Origin: Orientallactaga sibirica
Lineage: Eukaryota > Chordata > Mammalia > Rodentia > Dipodidae
Direction: 5' to 3'
NCBI GenBank assembly: GCA_036365145.1
Contig: JAEOAD010000001.1
Location: 100,351,501-100,415,500 of the forward strand
Length of the DNA: 64,000 nt
Position numbers and translations under genes: made by a program. Below, one piece after another: positions 22,501 through 34,335 of the stretch (positions are counted from its first letter, which is position 1; each line of letters begins with the position of its first letter). The notes below the pieces were generated by a model. The model did no database searches, was not told where the DNA came from, and saw only the letters and a program-made list of their open reading frames with translations.

Positions 22501-24389
22501 CCTTATAGGAAAGACTAGGGATTATTTTTTTCTGTGTGTCAAAAGAGATGAGAAATATTTGATGAATGACCAGTCACTCCTAAAGATCACATTTCAATGT
22601 AACTTGTTTGTTAATAGATATAGTAGTAAAATTCTATAGTTTAAGCAAATTAACCAGAATTTCATTTATAATAGACAGATAACATTGAGACAGTGAGTGA
22701 TTCCCACATAGGATTTTTGGTTACTACTATTTTATTACTGATACAGGTTTCTGCTGGCTCTTCTGCTTAGTTGTTGCTGACTGTCAACTCTGAAACCAAG
22801 TCTTTACTCTGCATGATGGCCTTTTTCCAAAGCTGGGTGACTTCCTTTCTACTTCCCAAATTTTATCTTGATTCCATTCCCAAATTGACCATACTGATTC
22901 TTAATCTTATTTGCCATTAGAGACTAACTTTTTCCAATAGGAATTTTTATACTCCTGTTTTCCTACATTCAGCAGTTCTAACATTTCCTTTTGTACTTCC
23001 ATTAAAAGCTTTCAGTTCCAGAATAAAAATCACTGAGCTGTAAAAACTTTACCTAGGTGAGGTCTGATCTTCATGGTCTGAGCTCCAAAATACTTTTGTT
23101 TTTAATCTTTTAACAAGTAAAAGTTATGGAGCTAAAAAGTTAGGTAAGTAGGTAAATTTGAGAAATTCCATGAGAGGGACTAGAAGCACAGAAAGAAAAA
23201 GACAGGGAATTTTTCACAAATCTGTACATGGAGCTTCTTCAGAGGAGGATAAAGGGCACATGCCTAGAATAAGAGTGAATATAGGCAGAAAGCAGAGCAG
23301 GCACATGACCTTAAGACTTTTACTAGATACTCAAAGCAACTTGATGCTGAACAATGAGGTTCAGGGAACCCCATTTTTCCATAGATTTAATGTGATATAT
23401 GTCTGCCTTCAGTCAATGAGCCACTACAGTTATTGTTATTGAGAATCACCACTGATTTCAATTCTCAACATTTCATTGAGTAAAATGAGACTCAATAGGA
23501 ACTGTATCTATCACACATCTTGATCATACTAGCCAGCCATTAATGTAACCTCCTTTGTAGCTGTTCACTGGGGCAAACTAAAATGAAACTGTATTTCTTC
23601 AAGTCCAAACCCATAAGATACACATTAGGATCATTCACAGAAGAAAACCATATAAGATTTGGAAGCTGATTTGAAGCCCTTGTGGTTTACCCTTGCACCT
23701 TTGGTGTAGGTTCAGGCACTATTGTAACTCATACATGTAGCTAGAGATCTGCCAGCTCACTTTAGAGGGAAATCTCCTTACAAGATACAAGGAAACTTGA
23801 GACTATAGCCTTATGGACAGCTAGCAATTATTTATTAATATTTTCAATTAAGCCATATACAATGAGTTCCTTCTGACTCAGTGGAAGGCCCTGTGTTAGG
23901 TTCTCATGGGAGAAGGGGAATTATATAAAAAGGTCATTCACATATTTGGTTTTCAAGGTGAATATTATCCAAGAAAGAACAAAAATAGCCAAAGAGCCTT
24001 AGGACAAAAAATAATAAGAGGTCAAAATCTATCTCTACATAATATTATATTATATTTGATCATTGGTTCCTTCATAATAAGAGCCCATCATATACCTATG
24101 GTTTTCACCATGAATACTGATGCTAAAGACTAAACTGGATGGAGTTTACACTGTTGCCTTCAAATTTTAGGGAAGATATAAGGTGATCAAATAAAATTTT
24201 CCTTCTATGTGAAATTTCTTGCAACACTAAAAATTGAACTTGGAAAGAACCTTACTAGTCACAGTGGAAGGGTTATGACTCTGATCACAGGGCATAGTTA
24301 TTTATTTATATATTATTTATTGGAAAGAGAGGGAGAAAAAGAGAAAGATAGAAAAGCAGAAAGCAATGCATAGAAAAATCCAGATTCAG
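22501..24389. other. Unassigned AT-rich sequence
   Basis: No supported feature. Short frames (23158-23442, 23906-24133) have no recognisable domain. Confidence 0.4.
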
Positions 24390-24500
24390 ATGTGACAGAC
24401 ACTGTATGATCATACATACACATATGGGATCTAAAATTGCCAAACTTATCCCAAGTAATAGTAGAGCAGTTAGGTCTAGAACAAGGGCCCTGAGGACAAA
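24390..24500 (+). mobile_element. Short L1 ORF2 3'-end fragment
   Basis: ACACTGTATGATCATACATA followed by ATATGGGATCTAAAATTGCC corresponds to the end of L1 ORF2 (ACTGCATGATCTCACTTATA then TGGAATCTAAAA). Diverged, with no frame left. Confidence 0.45.
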
Positions 24501-24535
24501 ATGTGGGGAATATAAACTTCTAAAATAAAGAACTA

Positions 24536-24740
24536 GGCCTGGAGAGATGGGTTAGTGGTTAAGGCATTTGCCTGCAAGGCCAAAGGATCCTAGTTCGATT
24601 CTCCAGGACCCATATAAGCCAGATGCACAAGGGGGCGCATTCATCCAGAGTTTGTTTGCAATAGCTGGATGCTCTGGCATACCCATTCTCTCTCTCTCTC
24701 TCTCAAATAAATAAATAAAATATATTTTTAGAAATAAGAT
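24536..24740 (+). mobile_element. ID-headed SINE copy with TSD
   Basis: Starts GGCCTGGAGAGATGGGTTAG, with a good B box (AGTTCGATTCTCC), the GCCAGATGCACAAGGGGGCG body, a CT run and an AAATAAATAAATAAA tail. The direct repeat AAAGAACTA flanks it at about 24527-24535 and 24745-24753. The CpG in GGGGGCGC suggests youth. Confidence 0.92.
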
Positions 24741-24762
24741 AAAGAAAGAACTAAATAAGACA

Positions 24763-25163
24763 TGCTTCAATCAGCTCTATATTGCTGGAATGAATATCCA
24801 ATGATACACAGTTTCTGGGAACAAGAGGTTTATTTCAGGCTTACAAAACCCAGGGAAACTCAATCAATGGTAATTCATCTGCTTACTGCTAAACATCCAA
24901 GCAGGTGGAAAAAAAAACTTGCAACAAACAAACACCACCACCAGAAGAGAAGAACCAGAACCACCAGAGCACAAAGTGCTCTTTCTATACCTTTGGGCTA
25001 GAATTAAGAGTCACCCCCAGACACACCTTAGGGCTGGACTCCAAGACCCACCTGCAGTGACAAACACTCCAGTAGCAGGGAGGAGCCACCTTGGGGCTCA
25101 CATTGTAAGCTCAATTTTAATAAAACACCTGTGTTTATGGGGCCTGACATTCAAGCTACCACA
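24763..25163 (-). mobile_element. MaLR 3' LTR of the duplicated element
   Basis: This is the 3' LTR (low-coordinate end) of the minus-strand element spanning 24763-28669. Low end TGCTTCAATCAGC, then ATTGCTGGAATGAATATCC, AGAGGTTTATTTCAGGC and high end AAGCTACCACA. It is more diverged from the other two LTRs than they are from each other, as expected because those two are duplicates. Confidence 0.8.
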
Positions 25164-26646
25164 CTATATGTACAACATTCTTTCACTGCCCCCTATAGAC
25201 TCATTAATTACAACTTAAAATGAACCCATAATCTTTACTAACTTTACATTATACCAAAGTCCCAAATCTCATCTGAGATTCAAGACTGTCTCGTAACTCC
25301 AAATCCTGTAAAATCAAAACAATGTGCAAGCTTCCAACACATAATTACATAGAGTAAACATTCCCATTGAAAAAAAAGCATAACGAAGAGATTGGACCAA
25401 TATAAAATCAATGACCAGTAGGCAAATATCAAACATCTGTATTTCAATCCAACCTCCCTAACCAGTGATGAGAATCTTTGGATTTTCTATTTCATCCCTT
25501 CAGCTGCAATGAGTATCCTGAGAAAAACTTTCATCCCAAGCCAACAACATTCCATGGTAGCCTTTCATAGTCCTAGTATGTCCAAAGCAACTTCAGGTCT
25601 TCATTGCAAACCATGGTCCCTCTTCACAACTCCAGGCAATAGAAGGACATCATCCTGTTTCACATGCTACATCTCAGCAGAGGCTCCTGATTCAACTTCA
25701 GACAATGGCCTCACTTTCCTCTACACAGGGACTTCACCCTGCTTCATATAGAACATCTTTTCAGCAGCTCTTGGAACTGTGTGCACTTTATGACCCACTT
25801 CCCTGCATAGCATAGTCAGTTGTTAATCCAGGGGCAAATAAATCTTTACATTAAAGTCTTCTTCTTCAGAATTTTTCTTTCAAGTCATTTCCTTTTGAAA
25901 GATTTTACATTCCTATTCATTTAGTTTTCTTTGAGTAGTCTTCACATTCGGGCAACTTTTTCATTGTTTCAATGCAAAACAGTTGGCCCACGCTTAATGA
26001 GGGCAATCTGTTTAATAACATCACATTTAATAACCTAAAACCAGTCCTATGCCAGTAACTTTAAACTTGTTTGAATTTTTCCATCTTTAAATCATGCATA
26101 TTTTAATTTTATATCTTCCACCAAGCCTACAAGTCCATTATTATTTTTTTATGTACGGTCTTCCTCTAGCTCCAGCTGTCCTGGAATTCACTATGTAGCC
26201 TCAAGCTGGCCTAAAACTCATAGCAATCCTCCTACCTCAGCCTCCCAAGTGCTGGGATTAAAGGGATTAAAGGTGTGAGCCAACATGCCTGGCCACTTTA
26301 CTTTAAATTCATTACTTTAAATCCAATCTTGATCAAACTCAGGGCTTATACAGAAGAACACAGGTAGCCCTTATACCAGTAGCCCAGTTCCAACAAAGTT
26401 CTTTTCTATCTCTCCTTACCCTTTGAGAGTTTATAATTCAAACCTTCAAACACATTTTTCTCTGCTTTTAACATTTTCAAACTATCACCAGAACAGCCCA
26501 TAAAATCTGGCTTATTGATCTGTGAGGCTTCTCCAGTCCCACGAACCAAGTCCTTCAACATTCCTCTAGCACACAAGTTCCAAAAGACCACAATCCACAT
26601 GGTCAGACTCATCATAACAACACCTCACTTTTCTGGCACCAATTAC
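25164..26646 (-). mobile_element. MaLR internal region, copy 1
   Basis: Non-coding MaLR internal sequence on the minus strand. Next to the LTR at 26647 lies TGGTGCCAGA (complement at 26632-26641), in the position of the tRNA-Leu-type primer binding site of ERVL/MaLR. It carries a nested B1. From 25282 onward it is repeated almost exactly at 26927. Confidence 0.82.
26143..26294 (-). mobile_element. B1 nested in MaLR internal region, copy 1
   Basis: The plus strand reads TGTCCTGGAATTCACTATGT, CCTACCTCAGCCTCCCAAGT, GCTGGGATTAAAGGGATTAA and CATGCCTGGCC, a reversed B1. It carries a short local repeat (GGGATTAAA twice). Confidence 0.9.
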
Positions 26647-26925
26647 TGTTTCATTTAGGTCCAAGTTGCTGGGATAACATCCAGCTAGACACTGCTTAGG
26701 GGAGGACAGGGTTTATTTCAGGCTTACAAAATCCAGGGGCTATCTCATCAATGGTAGAAGAAGCTGCTTATTTACATACATCTAAGCAGAGAGAAAAACT
26801 ATAGCCAGAAAACACCAGTAAACATGAACCACCAGAGAATAAAATGTACCACATTTTTGGGCTTGAATTCAGTGTCATCCCCAAACACATATCAGGGTTA
26901 GACTCCAAGATCCACCTGCAGTGAC
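26647..26925 (-). mobile_element. Truncated middle LTR made by the duplication
   Basis: Identical by eye to 28291-28569 but lacking the last ~100 bp (the LTR 5' end). At 26925 it runs into internal sequence AAGACTGTCTCG. The truncation shows that the tandem structure did not arise by homologous LTR-LTR exchange. Confidence 0.92.
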
Positions 26926-26926
26926 T

Positions 26927-28290
26927 AAGACTGTCTCGTAACTCCAAATCCTGTAAAATCAAAACAATGTGCAAGCTTCAACACATAATTACATAGAGTA
27001 AACATTCCCATTGAAAAAAAAGCATAACGAAGAGATTGGACCAATATAAAATCAATGACCAGTAGGCAAATATCAAACATCTGTATTTCAATCCAACCTC
27101 CCTAACCAGTGATGAGAATCTTTGGATTTTCTATTTCATCCCTTCAACTGCAATGAGTATCCTGAGAAAAACTTTCATCCCAAGCCAACAACATTCCATG
27201 GTAGCCTTTCATAGTCCTAGTATGTCCAAAGCAACTTCAGGTCTTCATTGCAAACCATGGTCCCTCTTCACAACTCCAGGCAATAGAAGGACATCATCCT
27301 GTTTCACATGCTATATCTCAGCAGAGGCTCCTGATTCAACTTCAGACAATGGCCTCACTTTCCTCTACACAGGGACTTCACCCTGCTTCATATAGAACAT
27401 CTTTTCAGCAGCTCTTGGAACTGTGTGCACTTTATGACCCACTTCCCTGCATAGCATAGTCAGTTGTTAATCCAGGGGCAAATAAATCTTTACATTAAAG
27501 TCTTCTTCTTCAGAATTTTTCTTTCAAGTCATTTCCTTTTGAAAGATTTTACATTCCTATTCATTTAGTTTTCTTTGAGTAGTCTTCACATTCGGGCAAC
27601 TTTTTCATTGTTTCAATGCAAAACAGTTGGCCCATGCTTAATGAGGGCAATCTGTTTAATAACATCACATTTAATAACCTAAAACCAGTCCTATGCCAGT
27701 AACTTTAAACTTGTTTGAATTTTTCCATCTTTAAATCATGCATATTTTAATTTTATATCTTCCACCAAGCCTACAAGTCCATTATTATTTTTTTATGTAC
27801 GGTCTTCCTCTAGCTCCAGCTGTCCTGGAATTCACTATGTAGCCTCAAGCTGGCCTAAAACTCATAGCAATCCTCCTACCTCAGCCTCCCAAGTGCTGGG
27901 ATTAAAGGGATTAAAGGTGTGAGCCAACATGCCTGGCCACTTTACTTTAAATTCATTACTTTAAATCCAATCTTGATCAAACTCAGGGCTTATACAGAAG
28001 AACACAGGTAGCCCTTATACCAGTAGCCCAGTTCCAACAAAGTTCTTTTCTATCTCTCCTTACCCTTTGAGAGTTTATAATTCAAACCTTCAAACACATT
28101 TTTCTCTGCTTTTAACATTTTCAAACTATCACCAGAACAGCCCATGAAATCTGGCTTATTGATCTGTGAGGCTTCTCCAGTCCCACGAACCAAGTCCTTC
28201 AACATTCCTCTAGCACACAAGTTCCAAAAGACCAAAATCCACATGGTCAGACTCATCATAACAACACCTCACTTTTCTGGCACCAATTAC
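26927..28290 (-). mobile_element. MaLR internal region, copy 2
   Basis: Second copy of the internal region with the same primer-binding-site-like sequence (complement at 28276-28285). The first ~118 bp of internal sequence present in copy 1 (25164-25281) are absent here. Confidence 0.9.
27787..27938 (-). mobile_element. B1 nested in MaLR internal region, copy 2
   Basis: Same B1 as at 26143-26294, displaced by 1644 bp. It was duplicated with the surrounding element and is not an independent insertion. Confidence 0.9.
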
Positions 28291-28669
28291 TGTTTCATTT
28301 AGGTCCAAGTTGCTGGGATAACATCCAGCTAGACACTGCTTAGGGGAGGACAGGGTTTATTTCAGGCTTACAAAATCCAGGGGCTATCTCATCAATGGTA
28401 GAAGAAGCTGCTTATTTACATACATCTAAGCAGAGAGAAAAACTATAGCCAGAAAACACCAGTAAACATGAACCACCAGAGAATAAAATGTACCACATTT
28501 TTGGGCTTGAATTCAGTGTCATCCCCAAACACATATCAGGGTTAGACTCCAAGATCCACCTGCAGTGACACACACCCCTGTAGCAGATAACTTCCTCCTA
28601 GTGGCTCACCTTGTAAGCTCATTCACTGAAACATCTGAGTCTATGGTGTCATCCATTCAAACCATCACA
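28291..28669 (-). mobile_element. MaLR 5' LTR, full length
   Basis: Low end TGTTTCATTTAGG and high end AACCATCACA, with AGGGTTTATTTCAGGCTTAC inside. As the high-coordinate LTR of a minus-strand element it is the 5' LTR. Confidence 0.85.
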
Positions 28670-28699
28670 TTACAAATACCACTCACTTTTAAAATGCAA

Positions 28700-28935
28700 C
28701 TGAATAGCATGGTGACCATAGATAACTTTAACTGGTTTGCTTGAAACTATTGAGAGTAGGACTTAAAAGTATACTCAACAAGTATATACACACACATAAT
28801 ATGGTGTGTGGTAATGTGTGGATTAACTTGATTGTAGTCATCATTTTACAATATGCATCAAATCACCACACTGTGCACCTTGCATATATATATATATAAG
28901 CTTTACTCATCAATTATTTCCTCAACAAAGTTGGT
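28700..28935 (+). mobile_element. L1M-type 3' UTR fragment
   Basis: ATAGCATGGTGACCATAGAT, TTGAAACTATTGAGAGTAGG, GATTAACTTGATTGTAGTCA and CAAATCACCACACTGTGCAC follow the mammalian L1M 3' UTR closely, ending near CATCAATTATTTCCTCAAC. A (TA)n run interrupts it at about 28885-28898. Confidence 0.75.
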
Positions 28936-30004
28936 CAAAATGAAGATTTAAAGAGCAGCAGGAAACAGGAGGTTGAAGTAAGAAAATGAAGGATGTTCAT
29001 GTCCCAGTCTTTGCTTTTACAGACTGGTTTAATTTGATATATGTCTACGTATTTGATAGATCCCTTAATGTGATTGGAGGTAAAAAAAAAATGGATGACA
29101 GCACCATGTCTGCTTTAATGCATTAAGAAGAAGAGTACATACTGCTCCATATTGACTTTGGTTCTTTGAAGCTTGACTGTCTCCTTCTATGACCAGAGGC
29201 TTCCTGAAGGGAGATAATTATACAAGATGTCATACTCTAGTTAAAAGGGACATATTTAAAGAACAGTTTTTGTAATCAATAAATGGGGGAAAAATCATGG
29301 TGTGCCCATTCAAGACCCTGTCATTCCTCTCCATGGTGTGCTCAGTTTAAAATAGGTGTAAGCTCTTATCTGGAAAGGTAGCTCTGACAGAATTTACAAA
29401 TTTCCCATACAATCATATTTTAATTCAAAGAGCTAGTTTATCAAGCTAATTGGGTCTCAGAGGCACAATGGAAATTTCTAAAACACTAGCTTCATATGTG
29501 CATTCATGTCAATTCATGTATGAATTTTTAATACTAAGCACTAATCTGACCCAAAACAATTTGGTCAAAAATAGCACTTATAGTTAAATTAGCTTCAACA
29601 GCACATTGTATTTCGATTGAATATGGAATGGGAATTTACTAAGGAAAATATGAACACTGAGACCAAAGTGAAAATAAACATAAATTCAAGCAGTCATTCA
29701 CCTAAAAATAACTTTTATAGCTATTTTATATATGAATTAACATAATCTCATGCACTGTGTAATAAAAGTGCTATAATCGAGCATTTTAATAGGCTAAAAT
29801 TGGTATATCAGTACACTAATGGTAGTACATCTACAGCATTGACCATACATTTGAATAAGTAAATAAGTTTGAGTACAGACTGCCACTGTTCTTACATAAT
29901 GCAGATGGGCCACTATAGTCAAAATTCAATCACACATCTCAGAATAGCAACCAGGAAAACTTCAAAATTTCCTAATCTATAGAATTTGTATTTGTTATAC
30001 ATTT
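28936..30004. other. Unassigned AT-rich sequence
   Basis: No gene or repeat is recognised. At 29590-29625 GCTTCAACAGCACATTG briefly resembles the start of U6 snRNA but does not continue. Confidence 0.4.
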
Positions 30005-30080
30005 ACAATGTGGGGAATTAAACTCATTGCTTCATGTATATTAGGCAAACACTTTGCCACTGTGATCCATCCCAGGCCTA
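30005..30080 (-). mobile_element. ID/B4 SINE head fragment
   Basis: GGGGAATTAAACTCATTGCT, TTAGGCAAACACTTTGCCAC and GATCCATCCCAGGCC are the reverse of an ID-type head with B and A box regions. Confidence 0.55.
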
Positions 30081-31375
30081 GAAATGACATTATTTCAGTA
30101 GCTAGCAATGCAAATGATCTTGATGTGATCATTATGCATTGAATACCTGTATCAAATTATAATACTGTGGGATGGATAGATAAATAAGTTCAAATATTAT
30201 ATCAATTGAAATAAAAACATCAATAAAAGTAGATAGTTATACTAATAGGATTGCAGCTTACCCCCTTGAAAGTTGCAACAAGCTAAGTGTCTAAATTGGA
30301 TGCTTTTGTCATAAGCTCTAAGGTAACAGCATCATTATATCTTTCCTCACTTACCTCACTATAATGACACAACTCCTATGAGCATGAGCTTTCATAATTT
30401 TAAACGAAGAACATTCTAAGACAAAGGAATGAAGCACAGCTAAATTTTGATAGCTCATTCCTGGGAGAGGATGGTTTCCATGTAGGAACCAAATTTCTCC
30501 ACTGCTCAATTATGTTTCTTAAATGTAGTTATGCTTTTTTATTAATCTCCCCTCTATCGGAGACTATTAGAGGGAGAACTAAAGATCAAAATGGCTGACT
30601 CCCAGGGAGATTATGGGTGGGAACATTTGGGGGCCTCACATTAACTTCACCCTAGAATAGTTCCTGTTTAAAAATAATGGCTACAATTGATGGCACATCC
30701 TCACTAGTAGAAGCAACCCTACTGGGCTACAGATTTTAATGTCATTTTTTTGTACTTTATGCAAGAGTAATAACTACATTTCTATAAAGTCAGGAGTGAT
30801 TTAGGTTTTGAATATTGAATTCTATTTAAACTGCACTAGGATGAACACAGATGTAGTGAATCCTGCAGAACCCGAAGGAGCCTTTAGTTCTATGAATAAA
30901 AGTGGCTCTCAAAATCTGCCTGAATTATTCTTACAAGTACATATTTTTCTACTGAGAATTGAAAATCAATGTTTTTTCTAAGACCAATTTTATTCATTAA
31001 TATTTATGAGATACTTGTTTTAAATAGTGTGTCTCTGTCTTTTTTTAGTGCCCACCATGCTTTTTTCCCTTGAAATATGATAATTTCCAGTGGTTTTCTT
31101 TATTAGTATAATGTTAAATATTTCATACAGGATAATAGTCACATTGATTATATCTGAGGAAACTAAAGTAAAAATGATGGTAATTAACATGCCCTTGTTA
31201 TAATTGTCTAATAGCAAAATAGAAACTCTTATAATCACATCAATAGAAATGACCTCTTTTTAGTTTTGGAGCTCCAAGCACACACTTAAGAGACATAGTG
31301 AAAGAATAAGAAATGACCATGAAAAGATAAAGCATAAGAACTTGAATTTGAATCCTTATACATAACCCATGTAAA
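30081..31375. other. Unassigned AT-rich sequence
   Basis: No gene supported. The segment 30550-30700 (AAGATCAAAATGGCTGACTC and onward) is less AT-rich than its neighbours but unidentified. Confidence 0.4.
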
Positions 31376-31515
31376 ATGCTAGGCCTTATAGCACTTGCCT
31401 AAAATCTCAGCGCTGGAAAGTTAGAAAAAGGAAATCCTTGGAACTTGCTAGCTATCAAGTCAGACTGAATTACTGAACTACATGGTCAAGAAGAGATTCT
31501 GTCTCAAAGAATAAA
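31376..31515 (+). mobile_element. B1-like part of a B4 SINE, old
   Basis: TGCCTAAAATCTCAGCGCTG, GAAATCCTTGGAACTTGCTA, CTACATGGTCAAGAAGAGAT and TCTGTCTCAAAGAATAAAA follow the 3' half of B4. The head is missing. The following SINE starts 12 bp after it. Confidence 0.55.
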
Positions 31516-31526
31516 AGTGGAAACAT

Positions 31527-31744
31527 GGGTGGAGAGATGGCTCAGTGGATAACTGAATGTGCTTGCTTGCAAAGCCTGATGGCCTGGGTTCAATTCCCCA
31601 TTATCCATATAAATCCAGATGCACAAAGTGGTGCATATGTCTGGAGTTTGTTTGCAGTGGCAGGAGGGGCCTGGCATGCCCATATTCACTCTTTATTTAT
31701 TTCTGCCTTCCTTCCTTCCTTCCTTTCCCTTCCTTCCTTCCTTT

Positions 31745-31780
<36 letters not shown>

Positions 31781-31805
31781 TTTCTTTCTTTCTTTCTTTC
31801 TTTTT
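31527..31805 (+). mobile_element. ID-headed SINE with (CTTT)n expansion
   Basis: GGGTGGAGAGATGGCTCAGT head, GGTTCAATTCCCC B box, CCAGATGCACAAAGTGG body. Where other copies have a CT tract this one has a CCTT/CTTT repeat of about 95 bp (31708-31803). Proline/phenylalanine/serine-rich open frames across it are repeat artefacts. Confidence 0.9.
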
Positions 31806-31960
31806 TTGGTTTGTTTTTAAAGGTAATGTTTCACTCTAGCCCAGGCTGACCTGGAATTCACTATGGAGTCTCAGTGCGGCCGTGGATTTTTGGTGATCCT
31901 CCTACCTCAACCTTCCCAAGTGCTGGTATTAAAGGCATGCACCACCACACCCTGTTTGCC
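31806..31960 (-). mobile_element. B1-type SINE
   Basis: Plus-strand text CTAGCCCAGGCTGACCTGGA, ATTCACTATGGAGTCTCAG, GATCCTCCTACCTC and ATTAAAGGCATGCACCACC is a reversed B1. Its T-rich tail merges with the CTTT repeat of the neighbouring SINE. Confidence 0.92.
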
Positions 31961-32517
31961 TTTCTATATTTCTCTCTTCTTCCCTGTAAACCGAAATCTA
32001 TAAGACTTTAGGCATTCTATTTTATGGCTGTTAACAAATAAAATAGAAACTGGTTTTTGTTACCTTAGTTTCCTTCTAATAATTTTAAGTACCTTAAGGG
32101 AAAGGACAATGGATCATCCAGCTTGTGCTCCATTATAGATAACCCATATTTATGAGCTCCCCATACAAAGTATAGAACAGTCAAAATATAGGTATGATTA
32201 TGGTTGCTCCCAGAAGTGGAAGCCTGATTGAAATTTCTAGCATCAATGAAGGATTAAATTTAATCAATTTCTACATCAGTGGTTAGAACTCATAACCCAC
32301 CAATGATACTCTGAGGAAAATGGAGACGCTATAACTCAGTCATCTTACCAGGACCCTGGCTCTAAACAACTGAGATCCATCCAGTCTCTGGTCACACTAG
32401 GGACACCTGATATTATTCCAGCTTATTCATTACCTTCAAACTGAGTCTTCCTTGGAATCCTAACTGGTAGCAAAGTGCTGGTCATTAATATCAACACTGG
32501 AATGTCACCATCTGGGC

Positions 32518-32740
32518 AAATTTGAAAAGTCATGCAAACAAGAAACCCTAACTTCTACAGAAGCTATTATATACCAGTTGTGTGCTGAATTGACCCTAGT
32601 CCCTCACTAATGTGTCAATATTTTTCTCTTAGAATTGTCTTAAATTTGAAAAGTCATGCAAACAAGAAACCCTAACTTCTATTGAGCTATTATATACCTA
32701 GTCCTCACTAATGTGTCAATATTTTTCTCTTAGAATTGTC
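32518..32740. repeat. Local ~123-bp tandem duplication, second copy deleted
   Basis: Copy 1 (32518-32639) and copy 2 (32642-32740) share AAATTTGAAAAGTCATGCAA and GTGTCAATATTTTTCTCTTA. Copy 2 lacks about 20 bases around the AGTTGTGTGCTGAATTGACC part of copy 1, and the loss sits between short ACC direct repeats. Otherwise the copies are nearly identical. Confidence 0.95.
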
Positions 32741-33529
32741 ACTGTCACAAGATTTAAAAATACGCTATTAAAATCTGATCATAAATTATGTATATTTTGA
32801 AGTAATATAATACCAAGTTTTTTTAATCAAAGGCTGAACTTACATTTTCAAATGAAGGCATTGTCTACATATTATTAACATCTGCAGCCAACAACTTTTA
32901 CATACAAGTACTTAAAATTATATATTTCTATGATTGCTATTGTATAATTTTCTATAGCTTCTGTTCCTCAGAAGAATTCTGTGTGATACAAGTGCTAAGA
33001 CAACAGTTAAAGTTTCAAAGCTCATTTCTTATGGAATTTATTTTCTCCTTTCTTCTACTTTCTCCTCAGAATCAGATGAACTTACCTGCAAATGAGGAAA
33101 TGGGCTAAGAAGCTGATTCATTAAAATATGATTAATTCCCAATATGCACAGGATGATTTAGCAGCTGTTCCTAGCTCATTTTGAGAAAACTTACCTGTGC
33201 AGACCAATAACACATATCAGCCTTCTGAGGCTCAAAATCACCTGACAGCAACATACACGCACAATTACTTGAGGATATCATGACATGAATGTCTTAGAAT
33301 ATGTGCATGGTAATTTTCAATTTAGGTTCTAAACTTTTAGTTCGATCTTACTTCTATCTTGTTCACCTGTCTTAAACTCTTCCTTGAATTGTTTCCAAAC
33401 TAATTCTTGAGGACACATATGATATGTTACATTTCAATCTTACAACACTATATTTTATATGCCTTTTTCTGTATGTATTTAACTTCCCTTCTCTTTATGT
33501 AGCATAACAATAACAGTAATAGTTTTTTT

Positions 33530-33620
33530 TGATTTTTATTTTATTTAAAAATTATTTTTCTTTATTTGAAAGTGAGGCAGATGGAGAAAGAGAGAGAGAA
33601 AGAAAGAGAGAAATGATTTC
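33530..33620 (-). mobile_element. Tail of a truncated ID-headed SINE
   Basis: TTTATTTGAAAGTGAGGCAG followed by GAGAAAGAGAGAGAGAAAGA is the reversed A-tail and CT tract of the SINE. The head and body are absent. Confidence 0.4.
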
Positions 33621-33689
33621 TCTCACATCTTCCTGTTCTTGTATTTACATTCAGTTCATTGCTTGTCACTAGCAGATTATAGTAAAATA

Positions 33690-33800
33690 AAGTGTTAATA
33701 TGTGTGAGAACTGATGAAGAGAATATCTACAATCTTCACTACTTTTCTATAAATTCAAAAGTATTCTAAAATAAAAGTTCATTAAAGAAAAAAAAAATAA
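33690..33800 (+). mobile_element. L1M 3' terminus
   Basis: TTTTCTATAAATTCAAAAGT then ATTCTAAAATAAAAGTTCAT and an A-rich run is the usual L1M 3' end. Confidence 0.5.
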
Positions 33801-33844
33801 AATAAAATTTTTGATCTGTAAAAAAAGCCCTGAGAAGAGAATGA

Positions 33845-34335
33845 AAATACATACTACAAATTTGAAGAAAAATATTTGTAAACTACAAAGTTGTAAGTCC
33901 TAGTAAGAAGAATGTACAATGGTTCTCACAAGTCAGTAGGGAAGAAAAATAATTTAATTAGAATATATGCAAAATCACAAGTCAATATTTAACCAAAGAG
34001 TATATAATTACAGTACAAATGTATAAAAATGCATATTCATTTAAGGAAAATGTCAGATTACCACGAGAAAAATGCAGATTAAAGCTAAAATGACATAATA
34101 TTACACACCTTTCCAAATGGCCAAACCTTAAAATGATGGAACAAGCTCAAGTCTTTTCCAGAATGTACATGATACTTAAATGGCTCACCTATCTTGGAAA
34201 ATAGTTTGGAGATTTCTTATAAATCTAAACATAAAATCATCCTTTAATTCTAATAGTTCTGTTCTTAGGCATTTTATCCAGAAAAAAAAAAGTTAAAAAA
34301 TCACAAAAAACATGTGCCTAAATGTTTAAGTGACT
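33845..34335 (+). mobile_element. L1 ORF2 3'-region fragment
   Basis: AAAAATATTTGTAAACTACA (ORF2 late region), CGAGAAAAATGCAGATTAAA, GCTAAAATGACATAATATTA, TTGGAAAATAGTTTGGAGAT and CATTTTATCCAG follow L1 ORF2 order. Many stops; it is an ancient inactive fragment. Confidence 0.68.

Larger units (their letters stand above)
25282..28569. repeat. 1.64-kb tandem duplication (two near-identical units)
   Basis: Unit 1 is 25282-26925 and unit 2 is 26927-28569, with one extra T (26926) at the junction. Reading both side by side I find five substitutions (for example the G/A in CTTCAGCTGC and C/A in GACCACAATCC) and one single-base deletion, about 0.4% difference. Each unit holds most of the MaLR internal region, its B1, and about 280 bp of the 5' LTR. 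Breakpoints lie inside the internal region and inside the LTR, not at matching LTR positions. Confidence 0.95.

Noticed and set aside
25509..27395. Two identical 80-codon frames (25509-25751 and 27153-27395) that could suggest a duplicated gene
   Set aside because: Both lie in the non-coding MaLR internal region, antisense to the element, and are identical only because of the 1.64-kb duplication.
29590..29630. Possible U6 snRNA start (GCTTCAACAGCACATTG)
   Set aside because: Similarity ends after about 17 bases and the conserved central U6 sequence does not follow.
31525..31849. Phe/Leu/Ser-rich repeat frames in three phases
   Set aside because: Translation of the (CTTT)n array in a SINE.
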